DNA of 43,878 bases, taken from NCBI GenBank assembly GCA_902803375.1, contig CADCPN010000026.1, forward strand, positions 1-43,878, in the 5' to 3' direction. A model generated the notes under the pieces. It saw nothing but the letters and a program-made list of their open reading frames with translations. It did not search any database and had not been told where the DNA came from. This DNA comes from an uncultured Erysipelotrichaceae bacterium. Lineage in GTDB: Bacteria > Bacillota_I > Bacilli_A > RFN20 > CAG-826. The translations under genes and the position numbers were made by a program. Positions 16,319 to 25,081 of the stretch are shown piece by piece. Positions within the stretch are counted from its first letter, which is position 1; each line of letters begins with the position of its first letter.

Positions 16319-17469
16319 TTAGTTTTCCTTTCGATATGGCGGTCAACGAATAGACGGGTTTCTTTGTCGGCGGCAAGAAGGTCTTTCAAAGACGGATTAT
16401 CTTTGACAGAGAGCTTCTCTAGTGCGCGGGTGACTTCCTTTTCGATGGAAAGGAAGGGGATCTTACCCGCCAAGAAGGCATACACGGCTTCCTCGTTTGC
16501 CGCATTTAGAATCGCGGTGGCGGTGCCTCCGCGGCGATAAGCGGCCATGGCGAGGCCGGGGGCAGGATAGCGGGCGGGGTCGAATTTGTGGAACGTATAG
16601 GGCAACTCCTTCAAAGCCTGGACACGGGTCAGTTCGAAATCGACCTTGGCCTCATATAGGGCATATTCGATAGGGCCATGCATGTCCGGAGCGGAGACGT
16701 CAGCAAGATAACTGCCGTCTTTTAGCAGCAAAAGCGAATGCACGTGTGACTCATCGTGCATAAGGATCTCGGTTCTCTCTAGCGGGAAATCGAAGAGCCA
16801 TTTGGCTTCAATGACCTCAAAGCCCTTATTCATCATAGTGGCGGAATCGATGGTGATCTTGGCGCCCATCGACCAGGTTGGGTGATTCAAAGCCATTTCG
16901 GGGGTGACGTTAGAGAGTTCCGCCCTAGAAAGCTTGCGGAAAGATCCGCCAGAGGCCGTGATCAAAATCTTTTCCACATCCTCACGTTTGACTCTCGAAA
17001 GCAATTTGGCGATGGCCACATGCTCGGAATCGATCGGATAGAGCTTGCCATGGCCCTGCTCCAAGGCTTTGCGGATAAGGGCGCCCCCGACAACGAGGGA
17101 TTCCTTGTTGGCGAGACAAAGGATCTTATCGGCATAGAGAGAAGTGATGGAAGGCACTAAGCCAGCGAAGCCAACAAGGGCGTTTTCCACCATGTCCTCA
17201 TCGCCATCCAAAATGATGTCCTTCAACCCTTGATCACCGTAGTACCAAGTAATGGAAGGATATTCGGCGGCAAGGCGCTCCATATCGGTACGCTCTTGTA
17301 CGCATACGCGCGTTATGGAAGGAAAATCCTGGAGAATTCCAGGAACTTTCTCAACTTTATGCCCAACGGAAATGCCGACTAGCGTAAAGCTTTTGCGGTC
17401 CTGTCGAAAAATATCAAGGCTCTGGGTTCCGATGCTCCCACTAGCCCCTAGAAGCAAAACTTTTCTCAT
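16315..17469 (-). CDS. dxr: 1-deoxy-D-xylulose 5-phosphate reductoisomerase
   Basis: Second step of the MEP isoprenoid pathway: DXP to MEP with NADPH. The N-terminal dinucleotide motif is LLLGASGSIGTQSLD. The metal/substrate region is ITASGGSFR, and the fosmidomycin-loop region is HPTWSMGAKITIDSATMMNKG. The length (384 aa) is normal. The ATG at 17469 is chosen because it overlaps the cdsA stop as ATGA; an in-frame ATG at 17484 lies flush against GGAGG and is unlikely. Placement between cdsA and rseP matches Bacillus order. Confidence 0.96.
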   Translation of the reverse strand: MRKVLLLGASGSIGTQSLDIFRQDRKSFTLVGISVGHKVEKVPGILQDFPSITRVCVQERTDMERLAAEYPSITWYYGDQGLKDIILDGDEDMVENALVGFAGLVPSITSLYADKILCLANKESLVVGGALIRKALEQGHGKLYPIDSEHVAIAKLLSRVKREDVEKILITASGGSFRKLSRAELSNVTPEMALNHPTWSMGAKITIDSATMMNKGFEVIEAKWLFDFPLERTEILMHDESHVHSLLLLKDGSYLADVSAPDMHGPIEYALYEAKVDFELTRVQALKELPYTFHKFDPARYPAPGLAMAAYRRGGTATAILNAANEEAVYAFLAGKIPFLSIEKEVTRALEKLSVKDNPSLKDLLAADKETRLFVDRHIERKTK

Positions 17470-18563
17470 GCGAAGAAATTCCATCCTCCCGTAACGAAGA
17501 CGGCGATAATCGAAACGTAGATGGCGGTGAAGATTAGCGAATCCAAACGGTCAAGCATGCCGCCATGGGCGCCGAAAATGGTGCCGAAGTCTTTAACGTT
17601 GTAATGTCTTTTGATAAGCGAGAAGGTCATGTCGCCAAGATCGCCGATTAGCGGGATCGTGAAGGCTAAGAAGGCGACCCACCACCAGCCGGTGTTCTCG
17701 CCGAATATCCTCATGGTCGGCAATAACGGGAAGCCGCAGGCATCCACGATCATCGCGAAGCCCATGCCGGTGATGCCAGCAAGTATCCAACCGCCGAAGA
17801 AGCCAGCCCAGGTCTTATTTGGAGAGACGCGTGGGTTCATCTTCTTCTTTCCGAAGAGCATGCCGACGAAGTATGCCCAGGTGTCATTCATGACGCAGGT
17901 GAGAATCGCGAAGAAGGCCAGAACGAGGGAGCCCCAATATTTGAAAACCGGGCTAGAGGTATCCACGCCCTCAACCATTTTCCAAGTTCTGACGGGGAGA
18001 TAACGAGCGAATAGCATCGCCTGAATGCCAAGCCCGACTAAGACAGACATCGTGAAGAGGTAGGTGACGTCATCGAAGGTGAACTTCTCATCCGCGACGG
18101 CGAATAGGAACAAGACACCCAATTCTAGAGCAAGGCCATAGATGGAGATGAAGATCGTTTCGAAGTGCTCCTCCAATCCGAATCTCCAACTGCTCTCCAC
18201 TCCGGCCATCTTGGCCCCTTCGTAGCTTGCCATGTTCCATTTGATTAAGAACCAGAAGGCATAGCTTAGGACCATCATGTAGATAAACGCATACACGAAC
18301 CACTTATATTTCTTTCTCGGGGCTTTGATGATCTCAAGAATGGCGATGATGCAGGCCACGAACATAAGCGCGAACCAAACCCAGCCACCAAGGACAAGGC
18401 AGGGCACGCATGTAAGCAAAATCGCGGCGGCGACGATGACGCGGGAAGCCAAAGAGGCCTTCTTCTTCTCATCGAGGACATTTACCTGGATGCCATGATG
18501 AGCAGGATGCTTCGGCTGCGCGGAGTCATCTTGCGACTCTTTCTTTTCTTCTGGCTCACTCAT
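17466..18563 (-). CDS. cdsA: Phosphatidate cytidylyltransferase
   Basis: Integral membrane enzyme making CDP-diacylglycerol from phosphatidate and CTP. The family signature is intact near the C-terminus: SLIKRHYNVKDFG followed by HGGMLDRLDS. The upstream DTWAYFVGMLFGKKK and SPNKTWAG elements are also typical. About eight hydrophobic spans are seen. The N-terminal about 40 residues are hydrophilic and charged (MSEPEEKKESQDD), an extension that makes the protein 365 aa against about 270 in Bacillus. The start overlaps the end of uppS by 8 nt. Confidence 0.95.
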   Translation of the reverse strand: MSEPEEKKESQDDSAQPKHPAHHGIQVNVLDEKKKASLASRVIVAAAILLTCVPCLVLGGWVWFALMFVACIIAILEIIKAPRKKYKWFVYAFIYMMVLSYAFWFLIKWNMASYEGAKMAGVESSWRFGLEEHFETIFISIYGLALELGVLFLFAVADEKFTFDDVTYLFTMSVLVGLGIQAMLFARYLPVRTWKMVEGVDTSSPVFKYWGSLVLAFFAILTCVMNDTWAYFVGMLFGKKKMNPRVSPNKTWAGFFGGWILAGITGMGFAMIVDACGFPLLPTMRIFGENTGWWWVAFLAFTIPLIGDLGDMTFSLIKRHYNVKDFGTIFGAHGGMLDRLDSLIFTAIYVSIIAVFVTGGWNFFA

Positions 18564-19290
18564 TTTTCAATCCCCCAAAGCGGCGATTGCGGTCCTGGTA
18601 TTCCAAAAGGCAATCGACAAAGGCCTGCCGGCGGAAATCCGGCCACTTCACAGGCGTGAAGACGAACTCCGCATAGGCGTTTTGATAGAGAAGGAAATTC
18701 GAGAGCCTTTGCTCACCAGAGGTACGGATCATGAGATCGATATCGGGGAGTCCGGCGGTGTATAGATGGGAGGCAAAAGACTGCTCGGTGATGTCGTCGA
18801 GGGTGATCTTGCCTTCCTTGTATTCGGTAGCGATGGCTTTGGCGGCGCGAACGATGTCATCGCGCCCGCCGTAATTTAGGCAGATGTTGATGATCCAATT
18901 ATCGTTTTTGGCAGTGCGATCAATCGCGGTTTGGCAAACAGCTCTGGTCTGAGAGCGGATTCTAGAAAGATCGCCAGAGACCATAATGCGAGTACCGATG
19001 GAATCGAGATAGTCGATTTCTTTGTTGAAGAACTCCTCTAAGTAATCCATAAGGTGATCGATTTCATCCTGTGGACGGTTCCAGTTCTCGGTGGAGAAAG
19101 CATAGAAGCTCATGACTCTGATGTTGAATTCACGGCAGGTCTCGAAAATCTCGATGATGCGGTTGCAGGCTTCGTGATGTCCGAAGTATCTCGGAAGGCC
19201 GCGAAGCTTTGCCCATCTGCCGTTGCCATCCATGATGAAAGCAACGTGGTCGAGCTTTTTGGTTAAGGTGAATTTATCTTTGTCTGCCAT
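18556..19290 (-). CDS. uppS: Undecaprenyl pyrophosphate synthase (cis-prenyltransferase)
   Basis: Makes the C55 carrier lipid for cell-wall precursors. HVAFIMDGNGRWAKLRG near the N-terminus holds the catalytic Asp (D21), and the C-terminal MIRTSGEQRLSNFLLYQNAYAE is the second family signature. The length is 244 aa. The start is the ATG at 19290, 9 nt downstream of a perfect TATAAT. There is no Shine-Dalgarno sequence, so the message is probably leaderless. An in-frame TTG at 19299 would lie at or upstream of the expected transcription start. Confidence 0.95.
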   Translation of the reverse strand: MADKDKFTLTKKLDHVAFIMDGNGRWAKLRGLPRYFGHHEACNRIIEIFETCREFNIRVMSFYAFSTENWNRPQDEIDHLMDYLEEFFNKEIDYLDSIGTRIMVSGDLSRIRSQTRAVCQTAIDRTAKNDNWIINICLNYGGRDDIVRAAKAIATEYKEGKITLDDITEQSFASHLYTAGLPDIDLMIRTSGEQRLSNFLLYQNAYAEFVFTPVKWPDFRRQAFVDCLLEYQDRNRRFGGLKNE

Positions 19291-19299
19291 AGTAATCAA

Positions 19300-19305
19300 A
19301 TTATA
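19300..19305 (-). promoter_or_regulatory. -10 box of the uppS operon promoter
   Basis: A perfect TATAAT on the minus strand lies between the frr terminator and uppS. The expected start point is at about 19293, leaving a 5' leader of about 3 nt. No good -35 is visible at 17 bp. Confidence 0.6.
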
Positions 19306-19340
19306 GCGGAATCTTTGCGCGTGCGCGTACTTAAGAGAGA

Positions 19341-19372
19341 AGAAAAAATAAAAAGCGGGACTTAGGCCCCGC
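19341..19372 (-). terminator. Terminator after frr
   Basis: On the minus strand GCGGG, an 8-nt loop and CCCGC (19355-19372) are followed by TTTTTATTTTTT. Confidence 0.85.
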
Positions 19373-19395
19373 CTTTGCTGCCGTTTTATCGGCGA

Positions 19396-19941
19396 TTAGA
19401 TGGACATGATATCGCTAGTTTTCTTTGCGATGGCTTCATCGACGCTCTTGTTGAATTTGTCGACTTCCTTTTGGATCTCGTCTTCGACGCGGTCTTTGAG
19501 GTCGTCGGACATGGAATCGTCATCCTTGAGTAGGCCGAGGATATCGCGGCGAACGTTGCGGATGGCAACCTTGGCTTCGTCGCCGATGCCTTTGGCCTTC
19601 TTGGCGGTGTCCTTACGGACATCTTCGGTCATCGGCGGGAAAACGAGGCGGATGCAATCGGCCTGGACGGTCGGGTTGATGCCAAGGTTGGCGGTAGAGA
19701 GGGCGGTGGCGATGCTCTTAACATCGTTTCTGTCATAGGGTTTGACGAGAAGCTGGCGCGGCTCCGGCATGGAGATGGAGCAGAGGTCGACGATCGGCAT
19801 CTTGTCTCCATAGTAGTCGCACATGATTCCATTGAGGATATTCGGGTTCGCACGTCCAGTGCGGAGTTTGGATAAGCCGACCTGCATGGATTCAATGCAC
19901 TTCTCCATCTTGGAAACGGCTTCTTTGGTGTAAGCGTCCAT
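19396..19941 (-). CDS. frr: Ribosome recycling factor
   Basis: Splits post-termination ribosomes with EF-G. The 181-aa length is typical and the sequence shows the family core: LRTGRANPNIL near residue 25, PEPRQLLVKPYD in the middle, and the C-terminal helix with VRNVRRDILGLLKDD. AAGGAG lies 8 nt before the ATG. It follows pyrH in one transcription unit ended by a strong terminator. Confidence 0.97.
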   Translation of the reverse strand: MDAYTKEAVSKMEKCIESMQVGLSKLRTGRANPNILNGIMCDYYGDKMPIVDLCSISMPEPRQLLVKPYDRNDVKSIATALSTANLGINPTVQADCIRLVFPPMTEDVRKDTAKKAKGIGDEAKVAIRNVRRDILGLLKDDDSMSDDLKDRVEDEIQKEVDKFNKSVDEAIAKKTSDIMSI

Positions 19942-19979
19942 TTGTAATTCTCCTTATTCTTTGAATATTCAACAAATGC

Positions 19980-20708
19980 TTATTTGATTTCGGAACGAAT
20001 GGTGGTTCCGATGTCTTCGCCGGAGACGACCTTCATGAAATTGCTGGGGTCATCCATATTGAAGACGCGGATGGTAACGCCTTTGCCTTCAAGCATGGCG
20101 ACGGCGGTGAGGTCCATGACCTGGAGCTTCTTTTCCACAACATCGTGGAAGGAGAGTTCCTTATACATCTTGGCATCCTTATTCTTGCGCGGATCGGAAT
20201 CATAAACTCCATCAACGCCGTTTTTGGCCATCAAGATGGCATCAGCGCCGACTTCGAGGGCACGAAGGGTAGCGCAGGAATCGGTGGTGAAATAGGGGTT
20301 GCCAGTTCCGCCGGCGAAGATGGTGACGATTCCCTTATCAAGGTGAGACATCGCCTTTCTGCGGATATAGGCTTCGCAGACCTGCGGGACATTGATGGCG
20401 GACATGACGCGGCAGCGCAGTCCCTTTTCCTCAATGGCACTTTGGATTGCCAGGGCATTCATAATGGTGCCGAGCATTCCCATGTAATCAGCGGTGCTGG
20501 ATTCGATGCCGATCTTATCGGCTAGGCGGCCACGCCAGATATTGCCGGCACCGACAACGATGCCAACCTGGGTGCCAGTCGCGCAGACATTGCTGACGAC
20601 TTCCGCGACGTTCGTGAGTTTTTCGCGGTCTAGAATCATCCCATCCTTGGTATCGGCAAGAGCTTCGCCAGACAATTTGATGATTACTCTCTTATAGATG
20701 CTTTTCAT
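19980..20708 (-). CDS. pyrH: UMP kinase
   Basis: Hexameric bacterial UMP kinase of the amino-acid kinase fold. RVIIKLSGEAL at the N-terminus, GAGNIWRGR in the glycine-rich loop and GTGNPYFTTDS are diagnostic. The start ATG at 20708 (MKSIYKRV) lies 6 nt after GGAGG; the open frame continues upstream, but those codons lie within the promoter and terminator region. The length is 242 aa. First gene of pyrH-frr. Confidence 0.97.
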   Translation of the reverse strand: MKSIYKRVIIKLSGEALADTKDGMILDREKLTNVAEVVSNVCATGTQVGIVVGAGNIWRGRLADKIGIESSTADYMGMLGTIMNALAIQSAIEEKGLRCRVMSAINVPQVCEAYIRRKAMSHLDKGIVTIFAGGTGNPYFTTDSCATLRALEVGADAILMAKNGVDGVYDSDPRKNKDAKMYKELSFHDVVEKKLQVMDLTAVAMLEGKGVTIRVFNMDDPSNFMKVVSGEDIGTTIRSEIK

Positions 20709-20727
20709 AGACATCCTCCGATTGCAC

Positions 20728-20733
20728 ATTATA
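20728..20733 (-). promoter_or_regulatory. -10 box for pyrH-frr
   Basis: TATAAT directly after the tsf terminator predicts a leader of about 13 nt that carries the GGAGG ribosome site. The expected -35 position falls inside the terminator stem and matches poorly. Confidence 0.5.
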
Positions 20734-20736
20734 CAC

Positions 20737-20760
20737 AAAAGAGCCCCACAATGGGGGCTC
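20737..20760 (-). terminator. Terminator after rpsB-tsf
   Basis: On the minus strand GAGCCCC, a 6-nt loop and GGGGCTC (20741-20760) are followed by TTTTGTG. Confidence 0.85.
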
Positions 20761-20789
20761 TCTATGTCTTGGTTTACCAACAAAGACAA

Positions 20790-21644
20790 TTAGTCTTCGT
20801 CAGCGGACTTTTCGACGCCTTCGCCGACAACATAGCGGACGAAGGAGACGACTTTGACGCCGATCTGCTTCTCGAGCTCAGCCATGGTCTTCTTGCCTTC
20901 TGGATCAAGAGCATAGATGGCGTGGTCAAGGCAGAGATCGCCAAGGCGGGCGTCAACTTTGCGAACAGCGATGTTCTCTTTGACGGCTTCCGGCTTAGCA
21001 GCAAGCTTCGGATCGTTGGCGACTTCAGTCTTAGCAACTTCAAGCTCACGGGCACGATCTTCGGCCGGGACGGCATCGAGGTTGAGGTAGGTCGGGTTGC
21101 CAGAGATAACGGTCATAGCGATGCCCTTGCCGTATTCGCCAGCGTCCTTGGAAAGAAGGACGAGGGAGGTCATGCGGCCATTGCCGTGGGAATAGGTCGC
21201 GAAGGTCTGCTCGCCCTCAGCGTGGAGAACGGCGAATCTGCGGAGGACGAAGTTCTCACGCATAGCAACGGTGGCATCGGTGAAGAGGCCCTGGACAGCA
21301 GCCATAGCTTCTTCCTGGGTCTTCGGCTCGACTTCGTAGATCTTCTCGAGAACGGCGTTAACGAATTCCGCAAATTTCGGGGAACCGGAAACGAAGTCGG
21401 TCTCGCAGTTGACCTCGACAATGGCGGCTTTCTTGCCGCACTTGTCACAGATCTTAACTAAAGCAAGGCCTTCCGCAGCGGTGCGGCCAGCCTTGGCAGC
21501 AGCTTTGGCGATGCCCTTCTCGCGAAGGATATCGATAGCTTTTTCTTCATTGCCGTCGGCTTCAACAAGGGCTTTCTTGCAGTCCATGATACCGGCGCCG
21601 GTACGTTCCTGAAGAGCCTTAATGGCCTGGATGGTAATTGCCAT
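20790..21644 (-). CDS. tsf: Elongation factor Ts
   Basis: Guanine-nucleotide exchange factor for EF-Tu. The N-terminal UBA-like domain carries TGAGIMDCKKALVEADGN, and the core includes VEVNCETDFVS. The 284-aa length is typical. A CDKCGKK stretch (about 71-77) gives a CxxC not usual in EF-Ts, of unknown relevance. The ATG overlaps the rpsB stop (TAATG). Confidence 0.97.
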   Translation of the reverse strand: MAITIQAIKALQERTGAGIMDCKKALVEADGNEEKAIDILREKGIAKAAAKAGRTAAEGLALVKICDKCGKKAAIVEVNCETDFVSGSPKFAEFVNAVLEKIYEVEPKTQEEAMAAVQGLFTDATVAMRENFVLRRFAVLHAEGEQTFATYSHGNGRMTSLVLLSKDAGEYGKGIAMTVISGNPTYLNLDAVPAEDRARELEVAKTEVANDPKLAAKPEAVKENIAVRKVDARLGDLCLDHAIYALDPEGKKTMAELEKQIGVKVVSFVRYVVGEGVEKSADED

Positions 21645-22666
21645 TACTTGCTCTCCTCGGCCTTGGCGGCTTCTGCCTTCGGGGCAGCAGCCTTTTCGGC
21701 GCGGCGGGCAGCGAAGCGGGCGGCGCGCTCAGCCTGCATCTTCTGATAACGCTCTTCGCGGGCCTTACGGGCGGCGCGGACGGCGGCACGGTGCTGTTCA
21801 GCAGCGATGTCGGCGACACGGATGGCATCAGCCATGGTGGCCTCTTCGCCCTGATCAACGGTGTAAGCAACTTCGGTGATTCCACCACGAGCTTCGACAA
21901 CGGCATCGGCTAGAGCGCCAATGATGAGCTTGATGGAGCTGGTGGCATCGTTGTTGGACGGAATCGGGAAGTCGATGGCATCCGGATCATCGGAGGTATC
22001 GCAGATAGCGAAGACAGGGATGTTGAGCTTGCGGGCTTCGGCGACGGCATTGTGTTCGACGGTCGGATCGACGAGAACGATGGCGTTCGGGGTTCTTCTC
22101 ATCTCTTTGATGCCTTCGAGGTTCTTCTGAAGCTTGGCCATATCTTTCTTGAGAAGAGCGACTTCCTTCTTCGGAAGCTTCTCCCAAGTGCCGTCTTCAG
22201 AGGCGGCCTCGAGTTCGCGGAGTCTCTTGATACGGGACTGGATGGTGCGGAAGTTGGTGAGGGTACCGCCGAGCCAGCGATTGGTGATGTAGAAGGAGCC
22301 AGAGCGGACGGCTTCGTCGATGACGATCTGCTGGGCCTGCGGCTTGGTGCCGACGAAGAGGACTTTGCCGCCATTCTCGACAATGCTCTTTAGAGCGTTA
22401 TAAGCAGCGATGGTGCGTTCGACGGTCTTGGCGAGGTCGATGATGTAGATACCATTGCGGGCACCGTAGATGTACTTGCCCATCTTCGGGTTCCAGCGAC
22501 GGGTCTGATGTCCGAAGTGGACGCCGGCCTCGAGGGCCTTCTTCATGGTGAGGATCGGAGCGTTCGGATCGTGGATTAGCTGAGCCATGGTCTCCTCAGC
22601 GGGCGCAGCAGCCTCTGCGGCGGGGGCAGCGGTGGCAACCGCTTCCTGTTTGATTTCGTCACTCAT
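21644..22666 (-). CDS. rpsB: 30S ribosomal protein S2 with Ala/Glu-rich terminal extensions
   Basis: The S2 core spans about residues 35-265: MKKALEAGVHFGHQTRRWNP, then FVGTKPQAQ and DTSDDPDAIDFPIPSNNDA. The protein is 340 aa against 230-250 in most Bacilli. The excess is an N-terminal Ala/Glu stretch of about 30 residues and a C-terminal Ala/Arg/Lys/Glu-rich tail of about 60 residues, both low in complexity and probably disordered. The start is the ATG at 22666, 8 nt after GGAGG. Its leader of about 140 nt could hold an autoregulatory structure. Confidence 0.97.
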   Translation of the reverse strand: MSDEIKQEAVATAAPAAEAAAPAEETMAQLIHDPNAPILTMKKALEAGVHFGHQTRRWNPKMGKYIYGARNGIYIIDLAKTVERTIAAYNALKSIVENGGKVLFVGTKPQAQQIVIDEAVRSGSFYITNRWLGGTLTNFRTIQSRIKRLRELEAASEDGTWEKLPKKEVALLKKDMAKLQKNLEGIKEMRRTPNAIVLVDPTVEHNAVAEARKLNIPVFAICDTSDDPDAIDFPIPSNNDATSSIKLIIGALADAVVEARGGITEVAYTVDQGEEATMADAIRVADIAAEQHRAAVRAARKAREERYQKMQAERAARFAARRAEKAAAPKAEAAKAEESK

Positions 22667-22807
22667 TGTGGTGACCTCCATTCGTTTATGCCTCCCCTGC
22701 TTCTAACAACTGACCACCTTCTCGTTTTTTAAGCCTAACCTCGGCCCGAGTCGGAACACGGCGTTGAATCCACAGGGTGCGTATTTGGCTAATTCGAAAA
22801 TCAGCCG
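22667..22807 (-). other. Long 5' leader of rpsB-tsf
   Basis: About 140 nt between the predicted start point and the rpsB ATG, GC-rich with internal complementary stretches. rpsB leaders are commonly bound by S2 or regulated by structure. I could not fold it, so this is a candidate r-protein leader only. Confidence 0.35.
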
Positions 22808-22813
22808 ACGCTT

Positions 22814-22843
22814 AATATACACGCGTAGGCATTATGAGCGCAA
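22814..22843 (-). promoter_or_regulatory. Promoter of rpsB-tsf
   Basis: TTGCGC (22838-22843), an 18-bp spacer and TATATT (22814-22819) on the minus strand. Confidence 0.65.
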
Positions 22844-22867
22844 GATATTTGTTAACTATGTTAAAGG

Positions 22868-23779
22868 CTAACCCTTCCTTTTCGGGAAGAAGGCAGAATA
22901 TTGGTCGGTCAGGTCCTTCTGCGATAGATGCGTATAGACTTGGGTCGTGTTGATGCTTTCGTGTCCAAGCAGCTCTTGGATAAGGCGAAGATCAGCCCCG
23001 TTTTCAAGCATGTTGGTGGCAAAGGAATGCCTTAGTTCATGGGGGTGGAGGCCAAAGCGCATTCCGGTTTTCTCCTCCACGCTTTTGAGGATGTATTCCA
23101 AACCGCGAACGGTTAGCTTCCCGCCTTTGGCGTTTAGGAAGAATTCCCGGGGCTTGTTGGCGCTGTGATTCTTAGCGAGCAAATCAAGTCTTGACTTGCT
23201 TCCATAGGTCTTGATCGCCTTCGCCGCATTCTCCCCAAAAGGAACTACGCGGTCTTTGTTTCCTTTGCCCTTTTTCACCATCAAAGTCTTAGTGGAAAAA
23301 TCGATGTTTAAAATAGTCAACGAAACAAGTTCGGATGCACGGAGGCCACAGGAATAAAGCAGTTCAAGGATCGCCTGGTCTCTCATGGCGAGAGCGTCGC
23401 TTCGAAGGGCGTTAGCCTTTAGTAACTTAGCCACATCGGCAGGAAATAGCCTAGAAGGGTAGGTGATTTCCGTCTTTGGAGACCTCACAAAACGAAAAGG
23501 ATTAAAAGTTAGATATCCTTCGCGAACGAGATAATCGTAAAAGCCGCGAAGAGAAGACATCCTTCTTTGGCAGCTTCTTTTCGATTCCTTTTTATTCCAC
23601 AATTCGTCAGCCAAAAATGCGCGGATCACGTTTTCGTCAACCTCTGTCACATTAAGGTTTTCGCGTGATAAAAAAGAGGAAAAGCGTTCTAAATCCCTTC
23701 CGTAATTCTCCACAGTAAGTGCAGAATAACCACGGGCGTTCTTCAGGTAATTTAGATAGCTTCCCTCAGCTTCAGTCAT
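22868..23779 (-). CDS. xerC: Tyrosine recombinase XerC/CodV-type
   Basis: Site-specific recombinase that resolves chromosome dimers. The N-terminal SAM-like DNA-binding domain spans 1-90 and the catalytic domain follows. The active-site set is complete: R147 (GLRASE), a beta-hairpin Lys near 172, H247 and R250 (HPHELRHSFA), H273 (LLGHESINTTQ) and the nucleophile Y282 (VYTH). The length (303 aa) fits XerC/XerD. Its position after topA-trmFO matches codV/xerC of Bacillus, but hslVU and codY, which normally follow, are absent. It overlaps the end of trmFO by 8 nt. Confidence 0.9.
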   Translation of the reverse strand: MTEAEGSYLNYLKNARGYSALTVENYGRDLERFSSFLSRENLNVTEVDENVIRAFLADELWNKKESKRSCQRRMSSLRGFYDYLVREGYLTFNPFRFVRSPKTEITYPSRLFPADVAKLLKANALRSDALAMRDQAILELLYSCGLRASELVSLTILNIDFSTKTLMVKKGKGNKDRVVPFGENAAKAIKTYGSKSRLDLLAKNHSANKPREFFLNAKGGKLTVRGLEYILKSVEEKTGMRFGLHPHELRHSFATNMLENGADLRLIQELLGHESINTTQVYTHLSQKDLTDQYSAFFPKRKG

Positions 23780-25067
23780 TGGCTTGTTTCCAATATAAGT
23801 CTATCGCAGCCAAATCTTCCTCGATAAAGTTTTCTCTCTGCTCTTTCTTAAGCGAAGGAATCAAAGACCAGTTGGCATTCATCGGGGCAAAGTATTTGCC
23901 GCTAGCATGATGGATATAGGAATTAAGGGCGCCGGTGATGGTACGTTCCGGCAATGGGAGGTATTCTTTGCCTTCTAGGCGTCTAGAGGCATTGATTGCA
24001 GCAATGATGCCTTGGGCGGCGCTTTCCACATAGCCTTCCACCCCAGAGAGCTGGCCGGCGACAAAGACATTAGGCTTGGACTTAAGGGAAAGGTCATCGT
24101 TAAGGACATCGGGAGAGTCGATATAGGAATTGCGGTGCATCAAGCCATAACGGACGAACTCAGCGTTCTCTAAGCCAGGGATCATGCGGAAGACGCGGCG
24201 CTGCTCCGGATAGGTCAAATTAGTTTGGAAGCCGACGAGGTTATAGCAATCACCCAAAGCGGTATCTTGGCGCAGCTGCAGTATCGCATAGGCCTTCGGA
24301 TGTTCTTCCGTCCATAGCCCAAACGGCTTCATCGGGCCATGGCGGAGAGTCTCCACGCCGCGGGAAGCGATGACCTCTACCGGTAGGCAGCCTTCAAAAT
24401 AATGGGTGTCAAACTCATGAAGAACAGCCTTCTCAGCATGGGTGAGTTCATAAACGAATTTAACGTAGGTCTCCTTATCCATGCCGGCATTGAGATAGGC
24501 GGCATCATCTTGGGCAAAGCGGGATTTATAGTAGACCTTAGAGAAGTCCAAAGAGTCCTTCTTAACGATCGGCGCAGAGGCATCGAAGAAGGATAAAGAC
24601 TTCCTTCCAACAAGGTTTTGCAGGGTTTCTAGCATTGGACCACTGGTAAGAGGTCCGGTAGCCAAAATCGTGATTTCATCGTCAGGAAGTGAGGAAACAT
24701 CCTCATTATGGATGTGCAAATTAGGGAATTCCTTGAGTTTTGCGGTGATTTTTTCTGCAAAGAGATCACGGTCGACGCTTAAGGCGTTGCCAGCAGGAAC
24801 GGCGCACTCAGCAGCGGCCTGCATCGTGATGGAATTCATGTGTCTCATCTCTTCCTTCTGAAGTCCGGAAGCATTGGAAAGCGAAGAAGACTTCAGAGAG
24901 TTCGAGCAGACAAGTTCACCAAAAAGATCACTGCTGTGAGCATGGTCGTCGACGAGGGGCCTTCTCTCATAGAGGTGGACTTCATAGCCTTTGCAGAGCA
25001 AGTAAAAGCAGGCTTCGCTGCCAGCAAGGCCTGCTCCAATAACATTGATACGGGTAACTTTATTCAT
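23772..25067 (-). CDS. trmFO: Methylenetetrahydrofolate-tRNA (uracil-5-)-methyltransferase
   Basis: Folate- and FAD-dependent enzyme that makes ribothymidine-54 in tRNA, typical of Bacillota. The FAD-binding motif INVIGAGLAGSEACFYL spans residues 8-24. Other family blocks are LVCSNSLKSSS, GYVESAAQG, and LPERTITGALNSYI near the end. The length (431 aa) is normal. It lies between topA and xerC in the conserved order, 14 nt after the topA stop, with only a weak GGGG ribosome site. Confidence 0.96.
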   Translation of the reverse strand: MNKVTRINVIGAGLAGSEACFYLLCKGYEVHLYERRPLVDDHAHSSDLFGELVCSNSLKSSSLSNASGLQKEEMRHMNSITMQAAAECAVPAGNALSVDRDLFAEKITAKLKEFPNLHIHNEDVSSLPDDEITILATGPLTSGPMLETLQNLVGRKSLSFFDASAPIVKKDSLDFSKVYYKSRFAQDDAAYLNAGMDKETYVKFVYELTHAEKAVLHEFDTHYFEGCLPVEVIASRGVETLRHGPMKPFGLWTEEHPKAYAILQLRQDTALGDCYNLVGFQTNLTYPEQRRVFRMIPGLENAEFVRYGLMHRNSYIDSPDVLNDDLSLKSKPNVFVAGQLSGVEGYVESAAQGIIAAINASRRLEGKEYLPLPERTITGALNSYIHHASGKYFAPMNANWSLIPSLKKEQRENFIEEDLAAIDLYWKQAND

Positions 25068-25081
25068 TGCCCCGTAATTAT

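Noticed and set aside
20751..21461. A 236-codon + strand frame across tsf
   Set aside because: Antisense shadow of the EF-Ts gene, with no ribosome site or recognisable domain.
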